This document shows, in pieces, positions 13,881 through 28,616 of a stretch of 64,000 nucleotides of DNA. This DNA is from Todiramphus chloris collaris (Eukaryota; Chordata; Aves; Coraciiformes; Alcedinidae). The notes under the pieces are model-generated. The model ran no database searches, was not told where the DNA came from, and saw nothing but the letters and a program-made list of their open reading frames with translations. Location: the NCBI GenBank assembly GCA_025345505.1, contig JANVCC010000021.1, positions 30,881,365 through 30,945,364 of the forward strand. Reading direction: 5' to 3'. The translations under genes were made by a program, and so were the position numbers. Position 1 is the first letter of the stretch. Each line of letters opens with the position of its first letter.

Positions 13881-16800
13881 CAGTGTCATCTGTGCTTCCC
13901 TTTAGGGCTGATCATTTCTGGCAGTAATGATACTTTGAGCTTTTGTCTTGGTAGTAGATTTGACATTGATGTTTTATATCTGCTCAGCTAAATCAGTTAG
14001 AATTGTAAGGCCAGTAAAAGAATATGAAATTCTGCTATTCAGGGAGACACAGCCTCTGGGAACAGGACTACCAAGTACACCTCTTATTTAAAGCCTTGCT
14101 GATCCTTTATGAAATATTTCATGATTCAGAAGCAGAAACCTCACAGTCTGTCACTTAGAAATTTGAGAAGGAATTCCGATTGTAGTTAAAAGAGTTTTCC
14201 TAGTGGAAACCTTTGAAACTATTTGCAATGAAAAATGCATATGGCCTCCTACTTGTGAAATTTGATTTGAAGATGTCTTTCCCTATAACAGCATCAGCAT
14301 ACATGAAGATCTTTGTTTCCTCACACAAACTGAACTTCAGTTCTGAAACCTAAGTACATTTGTTTGAATCTTTTAAATGCTTCTCTGTCCTAATCAGAAA
14401 TATTCAATATTAGTTTTCCACAGTCATTTGGCTTTCAGATTTCAATGTCTACCACAGACAAGCATGTCCAATTTTCCCAACTATAAGAACTTATTGAATA
14501 AAAAATGTTACCCTTCTACAAATTTTACTTCACATAAACATAAGCTTCTGAGAACAAATCAAGGATTCTAGAATTATAATTGCAATTAAATATAGACATC
14601 AGTATTCAATTCTCCTACACAGATACCTAATGAACTTAGAAACTGAATTTTAATTCTATTCCCTGAACTTCTTTTTGATTACTTTATATTCATACACAAT
14701 AGAAATATGATTACCTATATACTGACCTTCAAAAAAGGATAATTTCTTTTCATTGCAATCCATGGCAGATTTTTTTTTCTGTGCCCTGATGATTTTTATC
14801 CTCAATTTATACTTAATATTATTTTTTATTCCTAATTTTATTTTACATATTTTCAATTTACTTTTATTTATTCAAAGCGAAACATGATTCTCACGTGAAA
14901 TTTTTCAGACTACTCACTTTTCTTATGCTGAAAGAATAAAATTATTAATTGTTTTACTTTGATTATGTAAAATCTATCCACAATAAGAGCCAGTTTTGGC
15001 TTTCAGATTCTATTTATGCACCTATATCTTTATGTTCTGTTCTACGTGTCAAAAAAGTACTTTTCTTTTGCTTTTATTTTTCATTAGAGATGTTATTAAT
15101 TTCCTTCTTTCTGATACTGGTTTTTAGATAGGAGGAAAGTCAAGGGCATGAGTGTTAAAAAAGCTCTTTTTAAATGGATGAGTCTATACAGATTTTTATA
15201 TGAAGGTAGAGAAAACAATACTGGCAGACACTGGTCATTCTTGTGCATGAGGTTTTATATTCAAAAGCTTGGATGGACATAAAGACTTCAGGTCTATGTT
15301 CTTTCTTCAATTTCCCTACCCAGCATTTTTCAAATCCACTGGGACGTTATAAATCAGTGGCAACCAATTGTGATGCAGAATTTGGTTTTCTCTTTTTCCT
15401 TTTAATGATTATGACTTGAGTGAGGATAAAACATTTACTGTTCTGATTAAAAAAAAAAAAAAAAAAAAAAACAAAAAAAAAAAAAAAAAACCAAAACAAA
15501 ACAAAACAAAAAAAAAAGCAGAAAACACAATAGTTATCTTCGAAGTGCTTATAGAAGCAGTGCCCAAAAGACAGATAAAGTGGATTCCCAAGAAGAGGGA
15601 GTAAACTCATCACTGTATAGCTGTGGCAGTGCTGTTACTGTTTATTTATATAATTATTCAAGATATCATAGAGAAATTACATTTTAGCAGGGGTGTTTAC
15701 ATAAAAAAACCCAAGAAAAATACCATAACATCATGTCTCTGTTTTTCAAATTGAATTAGTCTTCCTGATTTAATTCCTTTCAAAATGATAGATAATTAAA
15801 CTCCAACAATATAATTTTTAGACAATATTAGATGCTTTATAAATATGGAATAATTCAAATTTAACTGAATAGAAAAGCTGATCTTTTCCTGTGAGTCTGA
15901 GGATGACATTTGTAATGTGTTTCTACTAATGTAGTAGTGTTAAAATATCCATTTTTCAAAAGAAAAACTAATCTGATGATCACCTATTGTTTATGGAACT
16001 GTTGATTACCTTACAGTTTTGGGCCTTTCCTTTAAGTTACTTTATATGTTTACAGTTTTTATTATAGACAGTGAAGGATACTAGAAATATAGTCAATACT
16101 AGTAAAAATCTATATAGGGAAATATAATTTAATAATCATTATTTAGTAGAACTATTTATTATTGTAATTTTGTAGTCCAATTTTATTGAAAATTCTTTCA
16201 TTGAAATCAAAACCACAAAAAAAGGCAATAAAAAAGGTCTGAAGGTAAGCATATTTTCACTTTGGCTTTAATCATAATTGTTCAATATGTATTTGTATAT
16301 GTGTTCTTGCAATCAAAATGCTAATACTGTTCAAAATCAAAAGTAAATATTAAAAAAATCCTTTTGCATACAGACCATACTTTTGATCATATGAATCTGG
16401 TCAAGTTATTAAGGCAGTTTAAGGATGCTTTCAGATAGTTGATTATCTCTTCTATTACTCTGTTAAGATAACAGTAATTGACTGAAGGGAACCATTTTGG
16501 CATAGACAAAGGATGATATCCTTATTTTTCTCTTCTACAGAAAACTTCCATCAAATGATCATAATTTAAAAAGTAGTCATGTTAAAATGTATCTGGAAAG
16601 CTCTTTATATTATTCAGATGATTTTACATGTTCAGAAGGCCCAAATACATTCCCTTGAATATATCAGTGACTTAAACACTTTTTAATTACTTCAGTAAAA
16701 AATAACTCACAAATGAGTTTGAAGTTATGCAAGTTTTAATGGCTCAGACCTTGATGCCCTTGAGCAAACACCAGAAACACCACGCGTTGTGATTATGAAT

Positions 16801-18752
16801 GAAATACATGTTTTCTGCAACAGAATTTACACTCTAGAAGTCCTTACTGTGCTCACAATGGTCTAGGCATAACAAAGTGTATCCTGTTATCTATGATTTT
16901 GCATTAGTTATTTCATGATGAATAAATAGAGAAAGAATTTCTGCAAAGTCTTAAAAAGAGTTATTGTAACTGTATCAAGTAGCAGTCATAAATTACATGA
17001 AAAATTCTGTAACATATTGGGTAACTTAGACATTTGACTGTGTGCATGTATGGAATTTACCTAGTTCAAATTCACAGACTGGAAAAGGACATGGTATTTT
17101 TTTTCCATTATTATCTCCCATACATACAACTGTGTTTAATTTTGTATACTTACACTCCAATTGCACATTGGCTCTTTGTACAATACTGCTTTCTCACTTT
17201 TCTCCCCTCTGCACACCCAGTTTCTGTTTATATTGCAGAGGCTTTCTACTATTAAGCACATTTTCCCACAGATTTGTTTCTGATGAAAGCAGTGAGTATA
17301 GTAGGACACCATACTGGTAAACAATTCCTTACCACTCTATATGCAAAGTGGATGTACATGACATAAAAAAGAAAGGTTTGTTCTTCTTTTCCAAAATAAA
17401 ACTTCTTTTATATGTCTCCAGTCTTTTAAAGAGCTACACATTGAAAAAAAAGAAGTGCCAACTTTCTATAAAAAGTAAACATTTTAAAAAGATATCTTCC
17501 AACTATTCACAGATTACTCTAACTTAAAAAACTTGTGTGCTTAGTCATGCAGTTTATCATGATCCCAGTGCTGGCATCCTGATCCCTTGTACATGTTCGT
17601 GTTTGAGAATGTGTCTCATTGTCTCCAGATTTTTTTTTTCTAATCCAAAGGACATCTCCAGTTGAGTGAATAAACTATCAAATACAGCATTTGCAACTCA
17701 TATTTGAAGCTTCTGTGTGGTATACACAAATCAGAAATCAGAATCCCAGACTGCTCACAGAGTATGCTTCCAGCCTTGGTAGAAGCTTGATTCAAAGTTA
17801 GCTTTCCTACCAAATACAGCATCCAGTGCAATCAATATAATGTTTATCAAATCATCAGAACAGAAAACATTGTGTGAAGGATAATACAGTGGAATAACCA
17901 TATCTCAGAACTGCAAAAAGAATATTAGAGAAACATATTTTTGTTACTTGCAAGATATTCCCCGAGAGTACTTTATTTTATTCCCAACAGAAGCAATTTG
18001 GGTTTAGGGAAATAACTTTGCAACCAATCTACTGGCTGATAAATCGAAATGCTATTTGAAAGCAGTCATTTCTTATATTCCTTCTTGTAAAGTAGGGACT
18101 TGACTTCGTACATTCACCATAAAAGAAGAAAAATTATTATTTATGTCAAAGTAATACTTAAAATCTCAATATTCTAAAACAGTAGCTCAAATATATCTTA
18201 GAAGCCAGTAACTAGTTGAATACTATAAATTCTGAGAATATCAAGTTCTTTGACATTTTTGCATATACTGTACCAATTGGATATACATATACTAAGAATT
18301 GCAGGCTTGCTTCTAACTCAGAAGAGCATCTCAGTATGTAAAAGTAACTTCAGAAATACTTCTATTCAAAAATAGATTATCCATGCAATATATCTATTCT
18401 AACTTAAATGAGAATGTATAAAATATTCAGGAGAATAATTATTCTTCAGCCTTATTCTAAATCCAGTGTAAAGCTGCTCAAATTGGCATAACCTTACATT
18501 TCGTTGCAAATTCCCTCATTGCAGTTCTGCTTCATAGTACATGGGGATTAGGTACACTTCGGGGCAGAGAGACTGCTCAAAATCCTTAAATCAGCAAAAA
18601 TTTGATTTCCATGTGCAGGACTGCAAGTGTTGGAAATTAAAATGTGAAGGAAATTACTAGCAGAGGTAAGAAATGCTGTGGCAAGGAACAACACAGCATA
18701 TAATCATTGGCTATCCACAGCTTCCCCTTAGGGATCTTGGAAGCTGTCAAAC
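13881..18752. other. Intergenic, no gene seen
   Basis: AT-rich sequence downstream of KLHL1 with no recognisable transposon, exon or RNA gene. The only distinctive element is the A-rich tract at 15449-15517. The short open frames are not supported by any motif. Confidence 0.7.
15449..15517. repeat. A-rich tract, (A)n grading into (AAAAC)n
   Basis: A run of 23 A, a single C, a second long A run, then AAAAC units. No LINE or SINE body precedes it on either side, so it is more likely a simple repeat than a retroposon tail. Confidence 0.85.
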
Positions 18753-19110
18753 TATAGAATCATAGAATAGTTTGGTTTGGAAGGGCCATTTAACGGTCAT
18801 CTGGTCCAACTGCCTTGCAGCGATCAGGGGCATCTTAAACTAGATCAAGTTGCGCAGACCCCGGTATAACCTGACCTTGAATATTTCCAGGGATGGGTCT
18901 TCTACAGCCTCCCTGGGCAATGTGTTTCAACACCTTAATTGTAAAAAAAATTCTTCCTTATATCTAGTCTACGTACTTACCCTGTTGTAGTTTAAACCAT
19001 TACTGCTTGTCCTATCAGAACAGGCCCTACTAAAAAGTCTGTCCCCATATTTCTCATAAGCCCACTTTAAGTACTCCAGTCTGAACAACCCCAAATCTGT
19101 CACCTTATAC
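18753..19110 (-). mobile_element. CR1 LINE, 5'-truncated 3' end
   Basis: On the printed strand it begins ATAGAATCATAGAATAG, the reverse complement of the CR1 3' terminal repeats, followed by TTTGGTTTGGAAGGGCC and CATCTGGTCCAACTGCC. It then continues through the usual order: the 'CCAGGGATGGG' block, 'TCCCTGGGCAA', and the 'CTGTCC' and 'CTGAACAACCCC' blocks. It is therefore a minus-strand copy of about 360 bp covering the 3' UTR and the extreme end of ORF2. Its upstream end fades near 19110. It is moderately decayed. Confidence 0.93.
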
Positions 19111-22100
19111 AGGTTTGAAAAGCAGTCAAAGCTGAGGTATAAGCAACTTTGCTTCTGTCACTCATATCTTCACAGATTTTCCATGATGACACAATACTTA
19201 AAAATATATATAAAAGTTAAAAATCAAATAATAAAATACAATAAAATCAAATAATAAAATATGTGCTCTTGCAGAAGTCTAGTACTCTTCAGAACCAAAT
19301 CTGTGAACCTGGTTCATATTCAGTCTTTTGTGTTTAAATGTCTGGGTTGTGTGTAATGTCTGGTATAGTGAACTATTTATAATGTAAAGGTTGTCCCCAC
19401 CAAAGGTTACCAGAGTAGTCTACCTTTGAAGGCCTCCAGGAAGAGATATTGTTCCAGAGGTAAAATATTTAAATTAAGTAGATAAGCATTCAATTTAGTA
19501 TCTGCACACATAAGCATCTAAGGTACAAAAGCCCCCAGGTACCATTTAAGGTGCCCAAAATTATCTAAGATATCTACAGCAGGCTGTCAGATTTGACACA
19601 TGACGGGTATGATATTTTGGAATGGCAAGAGATCGTATGGGAAGTTCTAAGGCATCCCAGATGAAATCTGGTGTTTATGTGTAGGTAAATAGAATACATG
19701 ATCCCTCAGATAGATAGATGGATATACACCTAGTGTCATTAGCTTATTTGAAGGTGACATCTTGCAAACCACCTAGGTGATAAGAAAGGCTGAATTTAAG
19801 TATGTTTTACTTCAGTTGTTTAGTCTTGAAAATATTAATCTTGATTGTCCAATGAATGGCACATAGTGAACATAGTTGTGAGAGCGTAGTCAATTAATAC
19901 TCATTAATACTGGCATGATACAGTTAAGTATGGGAAATGCTAATTCACAGAGATTCTCTTTATCATGAAAATTAGCTTTTGTGCATCACTTCAGTCAGAA
20001 ATTTATTCTGTAAACAAGTCATGAGCAAATCACCCTTACTCAGACAAGTTATTAAAAAAACCAGAACACTTGTAGTATTTGCTGTTGCCCACTGTAGACT
20101 TCTTGGGTTTGTTTGTCACATATGAAAGTAAAAAAGAGAAGGAAGACTTACAGTAGCAGGGTGTATTAATAAATGTACAGTTCTTTATTTCATTAATATG
20201 GAGTGTTCTCATGTACAGATATCTACTGTGTAAGTGTCCACATCAAAATTATACATCCTAAGCTTTTTCTTACAGCAAGAGTAGAAAAATCAGTATTTCT
20301 ACAACATGATTCATCTCATTCTAAAGTTGAAATACATCACAATAAATAAATCACATAAGTATGTTTCTCTCCATTGACTACAAAAATGTCTAAAATGATT
20401 AGTTCACATGCAGACATTCACACTGTGGACACCTACATTTTTTAAGATAAATATTTAAGTTGGATGAGAGGAATCTCTAAAGTCTGATAAATGTCTAGAA
20501 GGAACTGGCCACAAAAACATTTATTTCAAAAAACTATGGCAGAAATTCCATTTAGAACATAACTGCAAGACTCAGATATCTACTAAACAAAAACAACTTC
20601 CCTTCTCTGAAATCAAGTATTGTTATGATCTTCAGAAAGAGGATAATTTTGAGCTGACAAATGATGTGTAAAGTAAATAAAAGGCATCTCTTCATTGACT
20701 TAGATGAAGAAAAAGTATTCAGAAAATTGTAGTAGCAGCTCCTGGTTACCTAAGTTCTAGATATTCACCTGGATTTCAGGGATAAAGTGGGAAATTTCAT
20801 ACAGTCAGCTACAAAACATGTCCATATAATTAAACTTTAGAGGCCTTCAGAACATAAAATAGGATTATTTAAAAACATTAGAGTTCTTAGATTACTCTCA
20901 TCAATGGGTGTTGATTATTCCAGGCCCTTGCATAGGAAGAGAAAAACTGGAGAAAACCAGACACCTTCCACCACATAGTTCATCTCAGACAAATACAGCC
21001 ATACAAATAAATCACCCGCTTGAAATGCATGGTTTAACTCTTTGATTTATAAAGGTGCTAACATCCCTAACACAGATTTAAGCACCTAAATTAGTAGAAA
21101 TACCAACAATGAAGTGTAGAAAAATACCAAATAGTATGATCTGTCTGAAATTGCAAACCTGCTTGACTTTCTTTTAGAATTATCCATGCTATCATTTAAG
21201 TCATGAATAGGTTACACCATATTATATATTCTTTACCAACTCTGTGTGTATAGACACAGTATAAGAGATATATATTTTTTGTGATTAAAGGCAGTATTTG
21301 TAATGATGGATCCATTGTCCAGCTATTGTAGGTAAATTGCTTCACTGTTTTTATGCAAGTTTACAATATTTTCGTATACAGTTCTTAAGAACCAATCGAT
21401 TAATTGTTCCTGTCATTGTAAATTGTGAATGTTTAGGACTTCTTAAAATCACAGACTATTTTATTTCCTCTTTAAATTCAACACTTATTTTTTATTACAT
21501 TTTTTTTGAACTTGTGGCTATATTTTATTTAAGAAGTATATGTAACATATTTATGTGTGTGGAAACTTGCAGAAAAGTAAATGGCAGGATTCTGCTGAAA
21601 TGAGATTATACAGCACATAATAATTTAAAACCATTTTTTCTATAGCAGGAAACTGAAATATCTTTGATTACGTTTCTTTGGCATTATAGAACTGACTTAG
21701 AATAATAGTTAAAATAATTATAGGGAAAATGAAACCAAAGTCTTCAATGAACTTTACTTGCTTGACTGCTGTCTTGTCCTTCTTCTCTTATAAAAAGCTA
21801 ACATAAAAAAAAACCAACCAAAAAGACCTCAAACCAATAAGCAGATAAGATCTATGTCCATTTTAATTTCAGTGTATGTTCAATATTTTATATTGCCATA
21901 AATTATAATTAATTGTAAAATTAGATTTAGACAGAGGAAGAGTTGTGACTAAAATGACACAGAAGTAACTGTTACAGGGCAATGGGGGACATCACTAGCT
22001 GAGAAAAAAAATAGTCAAATCAACATACAGTGTTATCAGAGTTATGCTAACGGATTACTTAGTCTTTAAAAAGCTTTTGCTTTCACATTGCATGCCAAAA

Positions 22101-25100
22101 GAGCTTGTATCAAATTATGGCTACTTACTCTTTGTAAGAAACTGGAAACCAAGGGCTGAGGTTTCCTGCAGCTGGGACATAGTTAAAGTAGGAATGGTGT
22201 GGTTAGCAGTATGTCACAAATACAAATTTTCCAGTGCTGTCATACGGGGAAGCAACTGTTTTCAGATGTATTATATGACTTTTTATGTCAAACTGGTCCA
22301 GTCAGAAGCTGTGAAGTTTTAGCTGAAAACAAAAACTAGTATTTATGAAGTATCTTGGGATGTTGAGGTATATTTAGTATGGTAAGGAACTACAGAGAAA
22401 AATAAGTGTACAGTGTTTTGGAATGTAAGAGAATGAATACATTATGAAAATGTACAAATATGGTTATAAATACATTCACTTAAGCTGTCCTAAGTTTTGC
22501 AATATTTGCAGAGCAGTTTACTGAATGTTATGCTTTTACCATGATTCTCTTATATCTTGGACATGTGCGTATAAAATGCAAGTGAAGACATAGAGCACAA
22601 TGTTAAAATTGTAACCTGGCTTTGTTTGACACAACTTGTTTTTAAGAAATTTGAATCCTGAAGATGTCACTGTGCAAAAATAAATATGCCTGGTTTTATG
22701 TGTTGCAGAAGTGATTCTTTTAAGTGGATATGGTAGCACGATTAGGGCTTTAGCTTGCATGCCTTGTGTTTGTCCATACCCAGTTTCCCTTCTGTAAATT
22801 CAAAGGGCAAGAATCTTAAGACTCTGGTAAACATCGTCATTTACCCTTTTCCTAAGTCATACTATCAAGGCTATAGTGGAATGACACATAACATCATCAA
22901 GAATGTGGGCTTTCAACATTTTTATCTCTTTTTATTGGAAACATAATAAAAGAACTCCTTCTCAAAAAGAAAAATGTCTGTATTCACAGCTATATGGTTA
23001 AAGATTTAATTACAGTAAGAGGCATGAACTTCAAGTCTGGATGCTGTTTAATATAATGATCAATAAGAAAATAAATTCTCAATGGCAAAAAATATACCTG
23101 TTCAGGCAAAGCAGATGTCTTGAATCACACAGTTAGAACATCTTTGTGTCTGAAATATTCACTTGGGATATAAATCAAATGTAGGAATACTTTTTATTTT
23201 TTGGGTCCACCTGTACATTCCATTCATCCTACAGTGAGATCCATCTGCACTGTCTTCTGTTTGGGGGGAGAGTTCAGATGGATAGATAGCTCAGACTGAC
23301 CATGACTCAATCCCTTTGTTTCTCCAGTTTTCATGTATAACCCATAAAAATCATGTATTGCCTGTTCTTAAAATTCCCTATCCCTTCCATGAAACATGGA
23401 TCATACTGTATACTTAACATACATATGGTTTATGAGAAGATATACTAAAATATATTGATGAGAATATGAGAGGAATGCATGACAGATAGGTTAACAGTTC
23501 TGCCAAAGTTAAATTTGAATAGAGACTCCTGAAACATGAAGAATACATATCCTAGAAGTTGCATTAAGTGATTTCAAACTCCTTGGAAAGTTAAATACTT
23601 TAGACGTGACTGCATTGATACGCATGTTTTTTTTAATAACCAATAACAGACTGTCTGAAGTGGACAGTTTAAATGCAGAAACTTTGCTGAGAACATGCTT
23701 AACTTTAGCATGTGTCTTAATCTGTCTTGGATGAGGGCTGAAATGTCAAAAGATGTTTTTATAAGAGATGAGATGTTAGCAAATATATAAGTAAGAAGTT
23801 CTCTTTATGTTCAGCTGAGTTTAACTTTTGATGCATTGAACCTTTGCCATATAAATTATTTTTCTCATTATCTCAACATTTCTCTTGACTAATATAAAGT
23901 GAAACAATGGGTAATTGCTTATAATTCACATTAATGAAAAGAAGTCTGACAAAAAAGTTTCCATGAGATACATTCTACATCCTGTTTATTTATATTATTT
24001 TGAATCTGACAATAAGCTACATTGTCAAGTTGGTCTGTCATGCTTACATAGTTTTCCAAAAAGAATATGATGTGTTCTGAGCCCTGATCACTGTATTCCA
24101 GATGACAAATAAGATCATATACCAAGAATCTTAGAATCAAAAATCATGCTGTTGTAGGAGAGGCATTATTTATTAAACAGAGATATTAAATCGTTTAATG
24201 CTTTGAGGTTGAAGATTCTTTTTTGAATCCTTGCATGGAAATGTAAAACCTGAAAATCAACTACATTTGTACTGTCTTAGTACTTATTCTTTTATGTATC
24301 TTTTTCTTCAGTTTTCTGTCCCATTAATATGATAACTTTCTTCCTTCTAATAAATTATACTGGTTTCTATTTCACTCATTTCTCTTATTATTTCTCCCTC
24401 CAATTCTCTTATTATTCTTCCATTCTACCGAGCCTTCAGAAACCTAAATTTTCTTACAGCTTCCTTTCATGATGCATTGAAATGTCTTTTTCATACCAAT
24501 TTTATCTGGATCTCATAGATTTCTTCTTCTCAGCACTTTCTTTCAACTTCCTGTTCTTTGTATATATTTACTTCATCAAGAATTCCTGCTTACATTGCAT
24601 TAGAAATGGATATATATCTATCCTTTAAAAGCCTTTCCTTTTGCCCTGTTATAAGCATTGGAAAACATTTGTTTTGATGAAGATGGATTATTAGTCTTAT
24701 AGTCTTTATGAAAATAATTGCTAATTATACTACCATAAAGGCTTTTTTTTCCCCTATACCCAGAGGTCAAGAACCCATACCAAACAACACATTTCATAAT
24801 TTCCCTGTCAGAAAGACAATTATTACTGTATCTGTGCATTTCCCTCTGATCATTCATGTTCACTGAAGTAGTATTTCATGTTACAAGGAGGATTCAGTAC
24901 CTGCTGTACAAGGTCATTGTTGAGCACAGTGAAATGAAGAATGAGACAGACTATGACGTTTAGTCACACTAAAGTGGAGTTAGGAAAAATTGATAAACAG
25001 AAAAGATAAAGTACAGGATCATATTGGGCAGGGGACAAGTGTATTTAGAGTGGTTAAAAACAAACTGTGGACAGAAATTAAAGTAAAATATTTAAGTAGG

Positions 25101-28100
25101 AGAAGACTCAAGTCTTATGGAACTGCCTTCTAACAAGAATACTTAGAAGCTAACTGAAAAATTGATTCATGAACTCCAAAAGGTATAAAACTTACATTAT
25201 TCCTGTCTCAGATCTCTTTACTCCTGACTTGACTAAGCCTGTTTCTTATCACACTTTACCCAGACCTCCAATTATCCTGAGAGGACTCTTGCCACCTTAC
25301 AACTTTGAAAAGCAAATGATGGGAATGTGTGGTTCACAGAGCTAATGTCAGTGTTTAAAAACTGTAAACTTGAATGAAGATTCTTAATAAAATAGCAGCT
25401 TTTCTAGTAAGCTCCACAAAGTGTTGTTCTCTTTTCCCAGAAACAGGTTAATTCTGCTTGAAAAAGAAAAGCAGAAAGAAATCAGGTTTTTATTTTGATC
25501 CACAATTTCATTTAGGCCAGGGACTTTAAAAAGTGTTGCTTTGTGAATTCATAACATACTGTCTCTGTAACCTCATATTTAACTTTTACATTTGCTATAC
25601 CCATCAAACTTGCTGGTGATGCCCAAACTACGATTAGGGGATTTCAAAGAACACATTCTCCACTTTTCTGCAAACATTTCATTAGGCAGCAGAGAATGAA
25701 AGGTTCATTGTGCCAAAGAAAGAGAGCATGAGCACAAGTGTGTAAAGGAATATGACTTTCTGATCTATTAATTTCTAATCTATTCATCGTATAAAATTTC
25801 TGTGTTTTAGCACTGCATAAGATATTCTGTAGATTACCTTTTGTAGTGTATGATCTTTTAACTTTTAAAAAAAAAGATATTAGGCAAATAATAGCCATCA
25901 ATTCATTCAAGTCCTGTATCTTCCCATTTTCAGCATTTCCTCTCATCTAACTTAGGTAGCTCTCACTTGCATGCTAATTAGTTTTGTACACTGAATTTGT
26001 AGCTTAGATTCCAAGTCCTGGGCAGTTACAGGTGTGTGAGGTTATGATTACACCTGTCTGGACAGATAAGATCTTGCTCTACTTTCTCTGCAAATTATGT
26101 AAAGCAAATAGATAAACCTATACTCAAATATTTAACTTCAGGAGATATATTAGTAGAAGCTCTAAGGCATGCTAACACAATCCCACAGGCCTGCACTTCA
26201 GAGGAAGTTCATGTGTACCAAATACATATTATGTAAATCTATTCTTGGCAACCAATTTTCAAAAAACCTATGTTTTTCTGTGTAGATGTGAAGTTTAAAG
26301 TTGTTACAGAATTAAGTAGCTTGACAATTTCATAAACAGATAAGCACAGGATAAAAATGGCAGCTTAGCACAAAAATAGTACTCCTAAGAGTGTAAGAAT
26401 TTTAAAAGTCTAAGAAAGAAAACTGTGGGTAGATTTCTGAATGTAAAGGTGCTAGCTTTAAAGTGATGAAAATAAAATTCCTTTATCTAAACTAGATGAA
26501 AGTAAGAATGTATTCTGAGCTGAATATGCTTTCATGCATTTTCTAGCCTACGTTATCAGGACTATAACTATATATTAGAACTATAAATCCTGAGTTTCTG
26601 TTTAAAAAAATAATAAAAAAAAAGTTATAGAAATGGAAGTTATTAATTTGTTTATATCAAAAGCTATGACATCTTTCATCTGTAATGGTGGTCTGTGACC
26701 CTCAGTGAGTCAAAGGTCTAAATGGCTGCAGGTTTGGGATTTTTTTAATATGTTCTGTACAGCCTAATTATCTACGTTCCTCACTCAAGTACCCAATTCT
26801 AATTCAGAGCATTAAAACAAGAAAATTGCTATAAGTTTCTTCTGATTTTTTATGGCTTGTTTTTTTGTTACTATATTGCAAGTTAAGGACATTCATCAAA
26901 CATGAATGTATGAGAGAGAGAGGCTGTCTGAACACAGGCAAAGGCATATTCCAGATCCTGACAGATGCCTTCATCTGATGCCTGGTACAAAAATACATTT
27001 GTGGGATAAGTTACAAACACAATCAAAGACGAGACTGTTGAAATCCCATGGTTGTATAACATAAACACATTAGTAATTGTTAAAATATATCAGAATTGCT
27101 CAGTATGAAGGCAGGAGTGTGTTTGGCCTTTAATAAGTAGCACAGACTTGTGTTGAATATTTTACAATAAATATTAGCGAGCTTGTTGCTGATGATGATC
27201 TGTATTCCTGGTAAAATACAGTAACAACAGAATTTCCTTTACAGTAAGTACAGTGTATAAAGAAGAATGAAATGGAGGTCTTCCTGTTCTTTCAGAAAGA
27301 AAAATATAGGTCATGTGATAGAAATTATTTAGAAACACACCATCAGAGTCCTTCAGTGATTTTGAATATTTCAAAAAAAAAAGAACATTAAAAATATTGA
27401 ACATAGAAATGGCTACATCAATTCTGATGAAAGATCCATTAATCCTCAAATTTTATCTTTGACTAGTGTCTACTCAGAGCAGCTTCAGGAAAAAAACATA
27501 ATAAAAAATAAGTTTATAGTATTATATCCACATCTACTGCTGCCTAACTTTTGTCACTGTCTGATTACTTCATTGGACAACCCAAATTCTTGTGGTGTCA
27601 TAAAGAAGGAATTTGTGTGTTGTGATAAAGAAAGAATGAATGATCTTACCTTGTCCTCTCAATGACTTTTCATTTACAGCACTAATTATTTTACATAATT
27701 ATTTTACATAATTCACTATCTTTCATCCTTGGTATCTTCCTACCAAAATGACATGTTTTCTTTGCTTTTTACAGTAAATTCTCTTTTTCAGCCCTTCATT
27801 AATTATTCTAAGGATGTTTTACTATATCATGTTAGATATCATAGTTCCCGAACTGTACTCAGTATTTGAAATTTAAGTATGTCCTGGAGGTTCACAGTGG
27901 CATCAGAATATTTGCTATTTTCTCATCTATTGTAGTAGGAAGCTGTAACATATTTAACTCTTTCCTATGTCTGCACATTATGCAGTAATGCTACTACAGA
28001 GGTATTAATAAAGAATACACAAACTCTTCCCTAAAAATAACTAATTTGGAAACCTTTATTGTGTGTGTAATTAATGCCATTTTCTATATATGCGTTATAT

Positions 28101-28616
28101 GTATTGCACTCTAATCTGTCATTTTATCAGTTTATTACAAATCTTGATAGTTAGGATTTGGTTTTATTGTCCAGAATAACTTTTCACGACTCTTCACAAC
28201 ATCATAATCGTTCACCCATTTTCTGTTTATCCCTGTCAGTGTCTTAGTTCTTTCCCATGAAGGTTTACTTTCTTTAATATGTTTTACAAGATCATCTTAA
28301 AATGTTTTGGAAATTTGAGGACACTTAATTAAATAAATCTTTTGAAGATTTCTAATTGATTTGTCTGTTGAGACCTCCTTTAAAAAGTTTTCCACATATC
28401 ACTCCCCAAAGTCAATTAAAGCCACTCTTAATATTTGTATCTGGCTTCTATTAACACTCTTGGGTGAATACCACTTGCTTCTGGAAATCTGAGTATTTTA
28501 TTCTATTGATTAACACTTAGTCTATTCTGGCTTTAATGTTAGTTTCCTCCCAGTAAAGGAAGAATTAAATGCAGCAAATTTCCATAACTCCTTCACAAAA
28601 AATGTAAAACACTGAC
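19111..28616. other. Intergenic, no gene or recognised transposon seen
   Basis: About 9.5 kb of AT-rich sequence. Small local duplications occur at 19221-19262 (19-bp perfect repeat) and 27684-27713 (13-bp unit). No exon, RNA gene or family-level repeat was recognised, and the open frames are short and lack motifs. Confidence 0.65.

Noticed and set aside
15347-15613. Phe- or Lys-rich open frames on both strands
   Set aside because: They arise from the A/T homopolymer at 15449-15517.
12731-18752. Possible antisense RNA gene of the ATXN8OS (SCA8) type
   Set aside because: In mammals that antisense gene overlaps the 5' end of KLHL1, which is outside this window. No CTG/CAG repeat or minus-strand exon signal is visible here.
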